In this document: piece after piece, positions 18,058-27,439 of the stretch
Layout of the letters: each line of letters starts with the position of its first letter
Position numbering within the stretch: the first letter of the stretch is position 1
Assembly: GCF_042408735.1 (NCBI RefSeq)
Contig: NZ_JBHOQV010000142.1
Location: 31,634 to 95,633, forward strand
DNA from: Thermogemmatispora sp042408735
Lineage (GTDB): Bacteria; Chloroflexota; Ktedonobacteria; Ktedonobacterales; Ktedonobacteraceae
Length of the DNA: 64,000 nucleotides
Reading direction: 5' to 3'
The notes under the pieces: model-generated
What the model saw: the letters and a program-made list of their open reading frames with translations, nothing else
The model's database searches: none
Told to the model about the DNA's origin: nothing
Made by a program: the position numbers and the translations under genes

Positions 18058-21000
18058 ATGACCACACCCGACAACCACAAGGAAAAGGAAGAAGAAGCAG
18101 CGGCGGCAGCCGGAGAAGAGCGGGGGCGGCGGGAGCAGCCTGCCGCCGGGGCCGGTTCCGACGGAGGGCCGGTCGCGGCCGGGGCGGCGCCCCCGCCCAG
18201 TCCCGAGCAACTGCGCCAGCAACTGCAGCAGCTCATCATCAACGACCTGCTCGGGCCGGCCGGCGGGCCGGAAGAAGAAGTCGAAGACGACCGTGTCAGC
18301 GAGCGCTACCTGTTGGGCGTTTTGGCCCCGCGCGGGGCCCGCACCCAGCCCGAGCAGCTTGACGACCGCTCCCCGCTCGAAGAGAGCGGAGAAGAGGCCA
18401 GCGGCCAGGAGAGCACCCTCTACAGTCCCAGCCTCTGTCCCTCCTCCATCGGCCTCAGCTTCACCGTCGACGGCGGAGCCGAGGCCCTGCGAGTGGAGGC
18501 CGCCTGGGGGCACTACCAGCGGACCGAGAGCCAGCACCTGCCCGAGGGAGCCAGGCGCTCGCGCCAGGTCTGGAAGCGCCAGCCGCGGCGCGGCAGCACC
18601 CTGCTCCCCCTGCGCATCGGCGAACTTGGCCCCTGGGCCCCCTGCGACGAGCAGCCCGACGTCCTCGTACGCGGCCTGGCGCGGCGCATCGGCCAGCGCT
18701 GGCTGGTCTCCCTCTTCCTCGTCAACCAGCAACAGGAGCCGAAGCGTCTCAGAGACAGCGCCTGGCTCTTCCAGCCCGAACTGAGCGTCAGCGCCCCCGA
18801 CGGCAGCCCCATCTTTCGCCAGAGCCTCTTCGAGAGCCAGCAGCCGGCGGCGGGCAACCGCAGCGACCCCGAAGAGCAACAGATGGCCATGCTCTACCGG
18901 CAGCACCTCACCTTTGCCATCGGCCACAACATCAGCGTCCATGCCGACATCCTGCCCGGCGATCCCACGCGCGCCACGCGCCTGAGCACCAGCGTCATCC
19001 CCGTCTACGAGGTCCCGCCGGTTGAAGCCCCCAGCCCCGAGGACCTCCCCGAGCTGGGGTCCCTGCTCCTCGACATGAAAGCCCTGGCCGAGCTGCCCCC
19101 GGCCGACTATCGCGCGCGCCTGCTGCCGCTCGTCGAAGCCTACAACGCCTGGATCGAGCGCCAGCAAGCCAGCCTGGACGAACCCGCCAGCCTGCTCGGG
19201 CCGCACCGGCCAGCCGCCGAGCGTGCCCTGGCCGAATGCCGGCGGGCCAGCGAGCGCATCCGAGCCGGCATCGAGCTGCTGGCCAGGGACCAGCACGTCC
19301 AGCAAGCCTTTGCCTTCATGAACGAAGCCATGTGGCAGCAGCGCCTGCACAGCCAGTGGGCCGAAGCGCGGCGCCAGGGCCGCAACGACCCGCTAGAAGC
19401 CTACGACCGGCCCGAGGGGCGCAGTTGGCGTCCCTTCCAGCTCGCCTTCATCCTTCTCAACCTGCCGGCCCTCAGCGACCTGCGCCATCCCGAGCGCAGC
19501 GCCGACCCCCAGCAAGCCATCGCCGACCTCCTCTGGTTTCCCACCGGAGGCGGCAAGACCGAAGCCTACCTGGGCCTGAGCGCCTACACCTTTGCCATTC
19601 GCCGTCTGCAAGGAGCGGTTGGCGGCCGCGACGGAGAGCACGGAGTCGCCGTCCTCATGCGCTACACCCTGCGCCTGCTCACCCTGCAACAATTCCAGCG
19701 CGCCGCCGCCCTCGTCTGCGCCTGCGAACTCATTCGCCGGCGGGAGCCGGAGCGCTGGGGGCAGGTGCCCTTTCGTCTGGGCCTCTGGGTAGGCCAGCGC
19801 ACCACCCCCAACACCACCGAGCAGAGCCAGCAGGCCATCGAGCACGCCCACCGGCGCTCCTCCCTGGGGAGCCTGGGCGGCATCGGCAGCCCGCACCAGC
19901 TCCTGGCCTGTCCCTGGTGTGGCTGCCCCATCGAGCCTGGCAGAGACATCCGCACCGAAGCGGTCGGCAGCGGGCGCGGGCGCACCTTCATCTACTGCGG
20001 CGACGTAGCGGGCCGCTGCCCCTTCTGCCGGCGCCACAGTCCCGAGGGCCTGCCCATCCTGGTCGTCGACGAAGAGATCTATCGCCAGCCGCCGACCCTC
20101 CTCATCGCCACCGTCGACAAATTCGCCCAGCTTCCCTGGCGCGGCGCCACCCAGATCCTCTTTGGGCAAGTCAGGAGGCGCTGCGAGCGGCATGGCTTCT
20201 GGGGACCGGACCTGCCGGACCACGACAGCCATCACGCCATCCACAAAGGCCCCTACGCCCCCCTGCCGGCGGCGCGCACCCTCAGCCACCCGCCGCTGCG
20301 CCCGCCCGACCTCATCATTCAGGACGAGCTGCACCTCATCTCGGGGCCGCTCGGCTCCCTGGTCGCCCTCTACGAGAGCCTCATCGACCGGCTCTGCACC
20401 TGGGAGATTGACGGCCGGAGCGTGCGGCCCAAAGTCATAGCCGCCACCGCCACCGTGCGCCGCGCCAGCGAGCAGATCCATGCCCTCTTCCTGAGGCGGG
20501 CCGCCCTCTTCCCGCCCGCCGGCCTCAACGTCGCCGACAACTTCTTCGCCCGCCAGCGTCCCGAGAAGCCCGGGCGGCGCTACCTGGGCATCTGCGCCAG
20601 CGGGCGCCGACTCAAAGCCGTGCTCATCCGCGTCTATGTCGCCTGTCTGGCGGCCGCCCAATACCTCTACGAGCGCCACGGAGCCAGCGTCGACCCCTGG
20701 ATGACCCTCGTCGGCTACTTCAACTCCATGAACGAACTGGGAGGCATGCGGCGCCTCGTCGAAGACGACGTGCGCTCGCGCCTCGAGCGCATGGACAGGC
20801 GGGGCCTCGCCCGGCGCCGCCCGCTCATACTCGAAGAACTGACCTCGCGCAAAAGCTCGGTCGACATCCCCAACGTCCTCGACCGACTCGAGCGGCCCTT
20901 TCTGCCCGGCCCCGGCCAGGCCAGCCCCGAGCGGCGGCCCATCGACGTCCTCCTGGCCACCAACATGCTCTCTGTCGGCGTCGACATCAAGCGCCTGGGC

Positions 21001-21759
21001 CTGATGGTAGTCAGCGGGCAGCCCAAGACCACCGCCGAATACATCCAGGCCACCAGCCGTGTCGGGCGGGCCGCCCCCGGGCTGGTCTGCGTCGTCTTCA
21101 ACTGGGCGCGCCCGCGCGACCTCTCGCACTACGAAGCCTTCGAGCACTACCACGCCACCTTTTACCGGCAAGTCGAAGCCATTTCCGTCACCCCCTTTGC
21201 CGCGCGGGCCCTTGACCGCGGCCTCACGGCCCTCCTGGTCGGCTACCTGCGCCTGCTCGGCGAAGAATTCAACGCCAACGAGGGGGCCCAGCGCGTCGGC
21301 CTGCCGGACTACCGTCTGGCCTTTCAGCGCTACAAGCGGGCCGCCCTCAGCGACCTGCCGGCACGGGCGCGGGCCGTCACCGGCGACCCCCGCTGTGGCG
21401 AGCTGGTCGAACAGATGCTGCGCCAGCGCCTCGAAGCCTGGACGGCGCGCGCGCGCGAGCAAGAAGGCTCCGGCTCCCTGCTGGGCTACATCGACCAGGC
21501 CAGCGAGCAGCGGGTTGGCCTGCTCAAGCACGCCGGGCAGGGGTCCTGGAACCTCTTCAGTTGCCTGGACTCGCTGCGCGACGTCGAACCGACCGTCAAG
21601 CTCATTCTCGACACCAACGAAGACCAGCCGGCCGACGAGGACCTGCCCGAAGCCGGAGCGGAGAGCCTGGCCGAGGGCGAGCCACCCGGCGGAGGCCGGA
21701 CCGACCTCACCAACGGCGTCAGTCCATCCCTGCCAGTAGAAGGAGCACCTGAGGAATGA
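18058..21759 (+). CDS. drmA: DISARM helicase-domain protein DrmA
   Basis: A 1233-residue DrmA, core component of all DISARM classes. It has a DrmA-typical P-loop WFPTGGGKTEAYLG near residue 493, a zinc-ribbon-like insert (CPWCGCP ... CPFCRR, about 619-660), and a DEAD-like box QDELHLISGPLG near 754. Helicase motif VI is QATSRVGRA near 997. The first 60 residues are charged and low in complexity. DrmA and DrmB form the complex that loads on DNA ends in the class 1 system. The start is ATG 18058. The stop overlaps the drmB start by four bases (ATGA), so translation is coupled. Glu and Asp codons are often GAA and GAC, unlike drmD. Confidence 0.92.
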   Translation: MTTPDNHKEKEEEAAAAAGEERGRREQPAAGAGSDGGPVAAGAAPPPSPEQLRQQLQQLIINDLLGPAGGPEEEVEDDRVSERYLLGVLAPRGARTQPEQLDDRSPLEESGEEASGQESTLYSPSLCPSSIGLSFTVDGGAEALRVEAAWGHYQRTESQHLPEGARRSRQVWKRQPRRGSTLLPLRIGELGPWAPCDEQPDVLVRGLARRIGQRWLVSLFLVNQQQEPKRLRDSAWLFQPELSVSAPDGSPIFRQSLFESQQPAAGNRSDPEEQQMAMLYRQHLTFAIGHNISVHADILPGDPTRATRLSTSVIPVYEVPPVEAPSPEDLPELGSLLLDMKALAELPPADYRARLLPLVEAYNAWIERQQASLDEPASLLGPHRPAAERALAECRRASERIRAGIELLARDQHVQQAFAFMNEAMWQQRLHSQWAEARRQGRNDPLEAYDRPEGRSWRPFQLAFILLNLPALSDLRHPERSADPQQAIADLLWFPTGGGKTEAYLGLSAYTFAIRRLQGAVGGRDGEHGVAVLMRYTLRLLTLQQFQRAAALVCACELIRRREPERWGQVPFRLGLWVGQRTTPNTTEQSQQAIEHAHRRSSLGSLGGIGSPHQLLACPWCGCPIEPGRDIRTEAVGSGRGRTFIYCGDVAGRCPFCRRHSPEGLPILVVDEEIYRQPPTLLIATVDKFAQLPWRGATQILFGQVRRRCERHGFWGPDLPDHDSHHAIHKGPYAPLPAARTLSHPPLRPPDLIIQDELHLISGPLGSLVALYESLIDRLCTWEIDGRSVRPKVIAATATVRRASEQIHALFLRRAALFPPAGLNVADNFFARQRPEKPGRRYLGICASGRRLKAVLIRVYVACLAAAQYLYERHGASVDPWMTLVGYFNSMNELGGMRRLVEDDVRSRLERMDRRGLARRRPLILEELTSRKSSVDIPNVLDRLERPFLPGPGQASPERRPIDVLLATNMLSVGVDIKRLGLMVVSGQPKTTAEYIQATSRVGRAAPGLVCVVFNWARPRDLSHYEAFEHYHATFYRQVEAISVTPFAARALDRGLTALLVGYLRLLGEEFNANEGAQRVGLPDYRLAFQRYKRAALSDLPARARAVTGDPRCGELVEQMLRQRLEAWTARAREQEGSGSLLGYIDQASEQRVGLLKHAGQGSWNLFSCLDSLRDVEPTVKLILDTNEDQPADEDLPEAGAESLAEGEPPGGGRTDLTNGVSPSLPVEGAPEE

Positions 21760-23762
21760 GTGGAAATGGAGCGAGCCAAAGCAACCCCCAGCCGCCGGCG
21801 GCCCACCTGCAGCCGAAAGGCCGCCGCTGGCAGCGCGTCGGCGAACTGCGCCCCAGCCAGTTTCTCTTCTCCTACGGCATCGGGGCCATCGTCGACCTGC
21901 CCTATCTCTCCGTCCTTGTCCTGGGGCTAGAAGAGTGGGAGAGCACCCTGCCCTACGGCCGGCCAGGCGGCGTCGAAGTCATCCACGAGGAGCGCCTCCT
22001 CCAATCGGTGCGGGCCGTGCTGGGGCCGCAGGTAGAGCGCCTGCAGGCCCTGCCGCGCGCCCCCGAAGACGAAGGCCCCCCCAACCCCTTCGACACCAGC
22101 GCCCTGGTCGGCATCCCCGTCACCTCCTTTCCGCGCTGGCTGCTCTGCCCGGCCTGTCGCACCCTGGCCTCCCTCAGCTCGAACCTCTTCGCCCTGCGGA
22201 CCGACCCCTTCCATCCCGACCGCGCGCGCTACGTCCACTCCCACTGTCCCCGGCGCCCCAAGCCGCCGACCGTTCTGCCGGCCCGCTTCCTGCTGGCCTG
22301 TCGCAACGGCCACCTCGACGACTTCCCCTGGCACTACTACCTGCACCAGGGCAAATCCTGTCCCTACCCGCGTTTCAAGCTCATCGAGATCGGCGTCAGC
22401 GGAGAAGTCACCGATATCCAGGTACGCTGCGAAAGCTGCGGCGCCCAGAAGCCCATGTCCGACGCCTTTGGCCAGGAGGCCGCCAGATACCTGCCGCCCT
22501 GTCCCGGGCGCCATCCCCACCTGCGCCAGCGAGAAGACTGCAGCGAGCAACCGCGGGCCATCCTGCTGGGGGCCTCCAATAGCTGGTTCTCCCTGCGCCT
22601 CTCGACCCTGGCCGTGCCGGAAGCCCAGGACCCGCTAGAGCAGCTCGTCATCCAGCACTGGGCCTTGCTCTCCAAGGCCACCAGCGAGCAAGAAGTGGCC
22701 CTGCTGCGGCGCATCGGCCAGCTCGCCGGCCCCTTCGAACCCTATAGCGATGGCCAGATCTGGGCCGTGGTCGCCCAGCGCCTGCGCGCCCAGGAGGCCG
22801 AAGAAGCAGGCCAGGAAGCGAGCGGCCGCCACAGCCGGCCCTTCCTGCTCAAAGTGCCGGAGTGGCGGATCCTCAGCCAGCCGCAGAGCGCCCCCGACAC
22901 CGACGACTTCCGCCTCAAGCCCGTGGCCGTCCCGGAGGGCTACGCCGGCATCCTGGAGCGCGTAGTACTGGTCGAACGCCTGCGCGAGGTCCAGGCCATG
23001 ATCGGCTTCACGCGCATCGAGGCCCCCGATGAACTGCTCGACCTGGGGGCTGCCGGTCCCCAGAGCAAGCCGCAGCGCGTCAGCCTGAGCCGGCGGCGGC
23101 CGCGCTGGGTGCCGGCCATCGAAGTGCGAGGCGAAGGCATCTTTCTGCAGCTCTGCGAAGAGCCGCTCAGAGCCTGGGAAGAGCGCCTGGCGCCCACCCT
23201 CTACAGCGCCGACTTCCTCAAGGCGCACAGCGACTGGCGGCGGCGACACGGCCTGGCCGCCGAGCCACTGACCTTCCCGGGCCTGCGCTACGTGCTCCTG
23301 CACTCCCTGGCCCATGCCCTCATCCGTCAACTGACCCTGGAATGCGGCTATGGGGCGGCCAGCATCCGCGAGCGAGTCTACGCCCTGGGGCCGGAAGAAG
23401 AAAACGGGCCGATGGCGGGCATCCTGCTCTACACCGCCGCCCCTGACAGCGAAGGCACCCTGGGCGGCCTGGTCAGCCTGGGGGAGCCGCAGCAGCTTGG
23501 GCGCCACCTGCGCGCCGCCCTCGAGCAGATGCAGGTCTGCACCTCCGACCCGCTCTGTGCCGAGCACACGGCCCTTGGCGATGGCTCCCTGCATCAGGCC
23601 GCCTGCCACGCCTGCCTCTTCCTGCCCGAAACCTCCTGCGAGCGGGGCAACAAATATCTCGACCGCAGCCTGCTCGTGCCGACCATCGTCCCCGAGCGGG
23701 CCCAACTGGCCTTCTTCGGCGACCTGCTCCAGCAGCGGCTGCCGGAGCAGGGCCAGCCCTAG
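21756..23762 (+). CDS. drmB: DISARM DUF1998 protein DrmB
   Basis: A 668-residue DrmB, partner of DrmA. The N-terminal RPSQFLFSYGIGAIVDLP is typical of DrmB. A CPAC pair lies near residue 131, and CESCG near 226. The C-terminal DUF1998 domain ends with the zinc-binding signature C..DPLC, then CHAC, then PETSCERGN..LDR (about residues 594-640). It overlaps drmA by four bases. A phospholipase-D protein, DrmC, usually follows drmB; none is found here. The next intact gene is a kinase 1.5 kb downstream. Confidence 0.92.
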   Translation: MSGNGASQSNPQPPAAHLQPKGRRWQRVGELRPSQFLFSYGIGAIVDLPYLSVLVLGLEEWESTLPYGRPGGVEVIHEERLLQSVRAVLGPQVERLQALPRAPEDEGPPNPFDTSALVGIPVTSFPRWLLCPACRTLASLSSNLFALRTDPFHPDRARYVHSHCPRRPKPPTVLPARFLLACRNGHLDDFPWHYYLHQGKSCPYPRFKLIEIGVSGEVTDIQVRCESCGAQKPMSDAFGQEAARYLPPCPGRHPHLRQREDCSEQPRAILLGASNSWFSLRLSTLAVPEAQDPLEQLVIQHWALLSKATSEQEVALLRRIGQLAGPFEPYSDGQIWAVVAQRLRAQEAEEAGQEASGRHSRPFLLKVPEWRILSQPQSAPDTDDFRLKPVAVPEGYAGILERVVLVERLREVQAMIGFTRIEAPDELLDLGAAGPQSKPQRVSLSRRRPRWVPAIEVRGEGIFLQLCEEPLRAWEERLAPTLYSADFLKAHSDWRRRHGLAAEPLTFPGLRYVLLHSLAHALIRQLTLECGYGAASIRERVYALGPEEENGPMAGILLYTAAPDSEGTLGGLVSLGEPQQLGRHLRAALEQMQVCTSDPLCAEHTALGDGSLHQAACHACLFLPETSCERGNKYLDRSLLVPTIVPERAQLAFFGDLLQQRLPEQGQP

Positions 23763-24403
23763 AGCCGCTCCTCGGCCAGCCAGCCAGCCAGCCAACCGGC
23801 CTGGCGGGTGGGCGGGTGCCGCTCTGGCGGCGCGCCCACCGCCCGCCCACCCGCGGGAGGCCGCGGCTCTGCTCGCCGCGCCGTCTGCGCCAGCGCCTCT
23901 GGCCGGCGAGCAGCCGTCCAAAGAATCGTCGCAGCCTGCCCGGTCCGGCTCGCATCCCAGACCAGGACCGGGGCGAGAGCGGCCCGCGAGCCGCCCGCCA
24001 CGGCGCCGGAGCCGTCCCGGCCAGGCAGAAGAGTCGCATTCCGGCCGGCGGGTCCGCGCCGCCGGCCTCGGACCCTCGCTGCTGCCTGGACCACCAGGTT
24101 CCTGCCGGCCGCGCGCCGACTCCCCCCTCGACGATCCGAAGCTGGCCCGTGCCGCCTCCCAGAGGCAGCGGCAAGCGACTGTCGATAGGCACCGGCCCCG
24201 GCCCAGAGCGAGGCGAATGAGAAGCACACCTTGCCCGCCTGTCAAGCGGCATGCCGGGCTGCTATCCTCCAGATAGGGAAAAAGCGGCGTCAGACCCCTT
24301 GCTTTAAGCAAGAGGAGTGGCGGGCCTGAGACTCCCATCGACCAGCGGCCTGACAGAGCGGCCACTCCTGACCAGCCCATCAGCCCAAGAGAGGAGCAGC
24401 AAC
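23763..24403. other. Gene-free stretch after drmB
   Basis: About 640 bp, very GC-rich, starting with a CAGC repeat run (23774-23797). Open frames on both strands here are continuations or shadows with no recognisable domain; in particular no HxK....D (PLD) motif of DrmC is seen. A near-perfect palindrome, CTTGCTT-T-AAGCAAG, lies at 24298-24312, about 90 bp before the methyltransferase relic. Confidence 0.6.
24298..24312. promoter_or_regulatory. Palindrome CTTGCTT-T-AAGCAAG
   Basis: A 7-bp perfect inverted repeat around a single central T, upstream of the methyltransferase relic. It may be the old operator or promoter region of that gene. No regulator is known. Confidence 0.3.
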
Positions 24404-25084
24404 ATGGAGCAGCAAGAGCTTGCCGATCGGGAGCCAGTCCCGGGCAGGTCGCCGGGCTGGCGAGCCTCAAACAGCAGGACGATCTTCGCACGGAAGCGGT
24501 GAGCGGCCTCCTCCCCGAAGGGCAGATCCTCGATCTGGCCCGAGGTCCCGGCGCAACGGCTGAGCCATGCAGGTCCCCTTTGACCGTCCGGCCCTTGAAG
24601 CCATCGACGTCGACCTCAGTCCCGGCCTCATCGACTTCCCCGCGCCCCGGGCCGCAGCCGTGGCCTGTGACCAACCTGGCCTTTGCCGTTGGAGAGATCA
24701 GACAGCCGCTGACCTTTACCGACGCCTGCCTCCTTTGACCTCATCAACGGGCGCTCCCTCTTCAGCGTCATGACATCGACGGCCCGGGCCTCCCGCCTGA
24801 GCGAGCGCCGACGCCTCCACAAGCCTGGCGGCATTATCTGCCTCACCGAGACCGAAGAAGGGCCGCTGAAGACCAGCCAGCCGGCCAGCCAGCCAACCAG
24901 CGCCTCTTCGCCCTCGGCCAGGCCGCCCCAGGCGGGCCGGCGTCGGCGAGCGCCCGATTGGAACGCCGCTGCCTGACGCGTTCTTCTCTATCAGCAGATC
25001 ATCGCCGAGATGCAGGCCAGGCAGGCCGACGACTTCTCTACCCTCTGGAGCTGGCTCGCCGTCTGGGGCGTCAGCCGGCCTGAC
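24404..25084 (+). pseudogene. Degraded class I SAM-dependent methyltransferase
   Basis: No single frame is open, but pieces of one methyltransferase appear in order in shifting frames. They are LLPEGQILDLARGPGA (motif I, normally LDLACGPG), then AIDVDLSPGLIDF, then NLAFAVGEIRQPLTFTDA. FDLINGRSLFSVMTS follows, then RRLHKPGGIICLTETEE, and last IIAEMQARQADDFSTLW followed by LAVWG. This order and wording match a methyltransferase type common in Ktedonobacteria. At least three frameshifts and short deletions separate the pieces. A CAGC-type repeat (24871-24900) lies within it, as if inserted or expanded. The relic fills the space between drmB and the kinase gene and is not related to DrmC. Confidence 0.8.
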
Positions 25085-25238
25085 CAGCCGGCCGGACCAA
25101 CCAGAACCAGCCAGAGTCGGGGGAGAAGTCAGAGAGGGAGCCGGACCAACCACTCTGGAGAGGCAAGATGCTCGCCGGGCGGCCCGCCGGACCGACCGCC
25201 GCGGCCGCCGCCCATTATGCCATCCTGGAGAGAAGCCT

Positions 25239-27431
25239 ATGAGCCAGACCTTTTCGCAAGAATCCTTCTGCGATCACTGCGGGGCAGCCAACCCGGCGGG
25301 TGCCACCCACTGCTGGCACTGTCAGGAGCCGCTGGCCACCTCCCAGGCGGCGCCGGGTGCCCTACTCGTCGGACGCTATCGCCTGCTGCACGAATTGGGC
25401 CGGGGCGGCATGGGCACCGTCTTTCTGGCCGAAGACCAGCGCCTGGGGGCGCGCCAGGTCGCGCTCAAGCGCCTCTACAAGCGTCGTCTCAGCCCCGAAG
25501 AGTGCCAGGAGGCCGAACAGGCCTTTCAGCAGGAGGCCGGGCTCCTGGCCAGGCTGCGCCATCCCAGCCTGCCGGCCATCCACGACTACTGGAGCGAGCC
25601 GGATGCCAGCTATCTGGTCATGGACTACATCGAGGGCGAGACCCTGGAGGCCATCCAGCAGCACGCGGGCCAGCGGCCCCTGCCTCTGGGGCAAGTCCTC
25701 GACTGGGCCCGTCAGCTCTGTCAGGTACTGATCTACCTTCACGAGCAGCAGCCCCCGATCATCTTCCGCGACCTCAAGCCAGCCAACATCATGCGCCGTC
25801 GCAGCGACGGTCGCCTGCTGCTGATCGACTTCGGCATCGCGCGCCACTTCAAGCCGGGCAAGGCTCATGACACTATCGCCCTTGGCTCCCCGGGCTTTGC
25901 CGCCCCGGAGCAGTATGGGCGAGAGCAGACCACCCCGCGCAGCGACCTCTACGCGCTCGGAGCCGTGCTCCACTGCCTGCTCAGCGGGCATGATCCCAGC
26001 GAGCAACCCTTTCGCTTCGCGCCCCTGGAGCAGCTCAATCCCGAGGTCCCCGAGGAGCTGGCCCACCTGATCGCCCAGTTGCTCGCGATGGACCCGGAGC
26101 AGCGCCCACCCTCGGCGCGCGCCGTCCTTGACCGGCTTGAGCCACTGGCCCGGCGACACAAAGGCAAACACCAGAAAGGCAAGGTCACTAAAGCTCCAGG
26201 GCGCCGTCGCCAGCCCAAGCCCTCCACTCCCTCTGGGTCGGCCGGCGCCCCCTTGCCTGGCGCCGTCTCCTCCCCCCAGCCCGCCGCAGGAGGAGCCGGC
26301 CAGGCTCAAAAACAAAGAAGAGCTAAGGCTCTCACGCCCTGGCAGCGTTATCGCCTACGCCAACAGAGAGCGCAGGCCGCTGCTCGCGCCAGAATGGCTG
26401 CTTCTGGCATCTGGTCGCGGCGCCTCCTGCTGGGGCTGGGCCTCGGTCTAGGTGGCTTCCTGCTCTGGCGTCTGTCCGCCAAAACCCTGGGTTCGCTCCT
26501 GGCCTCGCGGGAGGAGCCGGATGCCTCGGAGGGCGCCAGCCCGAACCTGCTCCTGCCGACCCTGACCTTCCAGGGTCATAGCGACTGGGTGACGGCTATT
26601 GCCTGGTCGCCCGATGGCACCCTGCTGGCCTCCGCCTCCAGCGATCATAGCGTCCATCTCTGGGACTCCGGGAGCGGGCGGCCCGTGGGCCTCTATCGTG
26701 GTCATCAAAGCGATGTCCTGGCCCTCTCCTGGTCGCCGGACGGCGTCTACATCGCCTCAGCAGCTTCCGACGGCGTCATTCACATCTGGGAAGCCAGAAG
26801 CGGTCAACGCCGGCTGAGCTACCGTGCCCATCGGGGTCCAGTGACTGCTCTTGCCTGGTTTGGGCAACCTGCCAGCCCGATCCTGGCCTCAGCAGGAGAC
26901 GATGGCCTCGTGCGCATCTGGAACGGTCAGCGTGGCCAGCTCCTGATGACCTATCGTGGCCATAGTGGCAGCGTCCACGCCCTCGCCTGGAAGCCATCCA
27001 GCGACCTGCTCGCCTCGGCAGGAGACGATGGCACCGTCCAGATCTGGGAAGCCGTCTCAGGCGGTCGCAAGCTGCTCTACCAGGGCCATAGCCGCTCGGT
27101 CACCAGCCTGGCCTGGTCGCCCGACAGTCGCCTCCTCGCCTCCGGCTCGGCGGATACGACCGTCCAGGTCTGGGAGGCCACCAGCGGTCAGCGGCTGCAG
27201 ACCTATCAGGGGCACTACGACACAGTCACCGGCCTGAGCTGGTCGCCCCAGAGCGACGTGGTCGCCTCCTGCTCCTACGATGGCACTCTCCAGCTCTGGG
27301 AGAGTACCAGCGGGCGACCTCTCAGTCACGCTAGGGGGGCCGCTTTCCTGGCCCTGGCCTGGTCGCCCGCCTCCTCCCTGCTTGCCACCGGTGATGAAAG
27401 CGCGCAGGTACAGATCTGGCAGGCCCCTTGA
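25239..27431 (+). CDS. Zinc-ribbon / Ser-Thr kinase / WD40 membrane protein
   Basis: A 730-residue protein. An N-terminal zinc ribbon (CDHCG...CWHC, residues 11-30) precedes a PknB-type kinase (about 47-300). The kinase has glycine loop GRGGMGTVF, catalytic FRDLKPANI (Asp178; Phe replaces the usual His), DFG at 197-199 and a GSPGFAAPEQYG activation segment. A basic linker and one transmembrane helix near residues 395-420 follow. Seven WD40 repeats of about 42 residues (LAWSPDG.LLAS.S.D..V.IW) form a likely outward-facing propeller. All kinase key residues are present, so it should be active. Input through the propeller is inferred. ATG 25239 has a CTGGAGAG site. It converges on the esterase gene with 8 bp between stops. 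Confidence 0.9.
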   Translation: MSQTFSQESFCDHCGAANPAGATHCWHCQEPLATSQAAPGALLVGRYRLLHELGRGGMGTVFLAEDQRLGARQVALKRLYKRRLSPEECQEAEQAFQQEAGLLARLRHPSLPAIHDYWSEPDASYLVMDYIEGETLEAIQQHAGQRPLPLGQVLDWARQLCQVLIYLHEQQPPIIFRDLKPANIMRRRSDGRLLLIDFGIARHFKPGKAHDTIALGSPGFAAPEQYGREQTTPRSDLYALGAVLHCLLSGHDPSEQPFRFAPLEQLNPEVPEELAHLIAQLLAMDPEQRPPSARAVLDRLEPLARRHKGKHQKGKVTKAPGRRRQPKPSTPSGSAGAPLPGAVSSPQPAAGGAGQAQKQRRAKALTPWQRYRLRQQRAQAAARARMAASGIWSRRLLLGLGLGLGGFLLWRLSAKTLGSLLASREEPDASEGASPNLLLPTLTFQGHSDWVTAIAWSPDGTLLASASSDHSVHLWDSGSGRPVGLYRGHQSDVLALSWSPDGVYIASAASDGVIHIWEARSGQRRLSYRAHRGPVTALAWFGQPASPILASAGDDGLVRIWNGQRGQLLMTYRGHSGSVHALAWKPSSDLLASAGDDGTVQIWEAVSGGRKLLYQGHSRSVTSLAWSPDSRLLASGSADTTVQVWEATSGQRLQTYQGHYDTVTGLSWSPQSDVVASCSYDGTLQLWESTSGRPLSHARGAAFLALAWSPASSLLATGDESAQVQIWQAP

Positions 27432-27439
27432 AGCCCCGG

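Noticed and set aside
23808..24276. Several open frames on both strands as small genes
   Set aside because: Compositionally biased translations, no start context and no family resemblance; some are extensions of drmB shadows.
23763..25238. A possible drmC gene in the gap after drmB
   Set aside because: No PLD HxK....D motif appears in any frame. The recognisable remains belong to a SAM methyltransferase.
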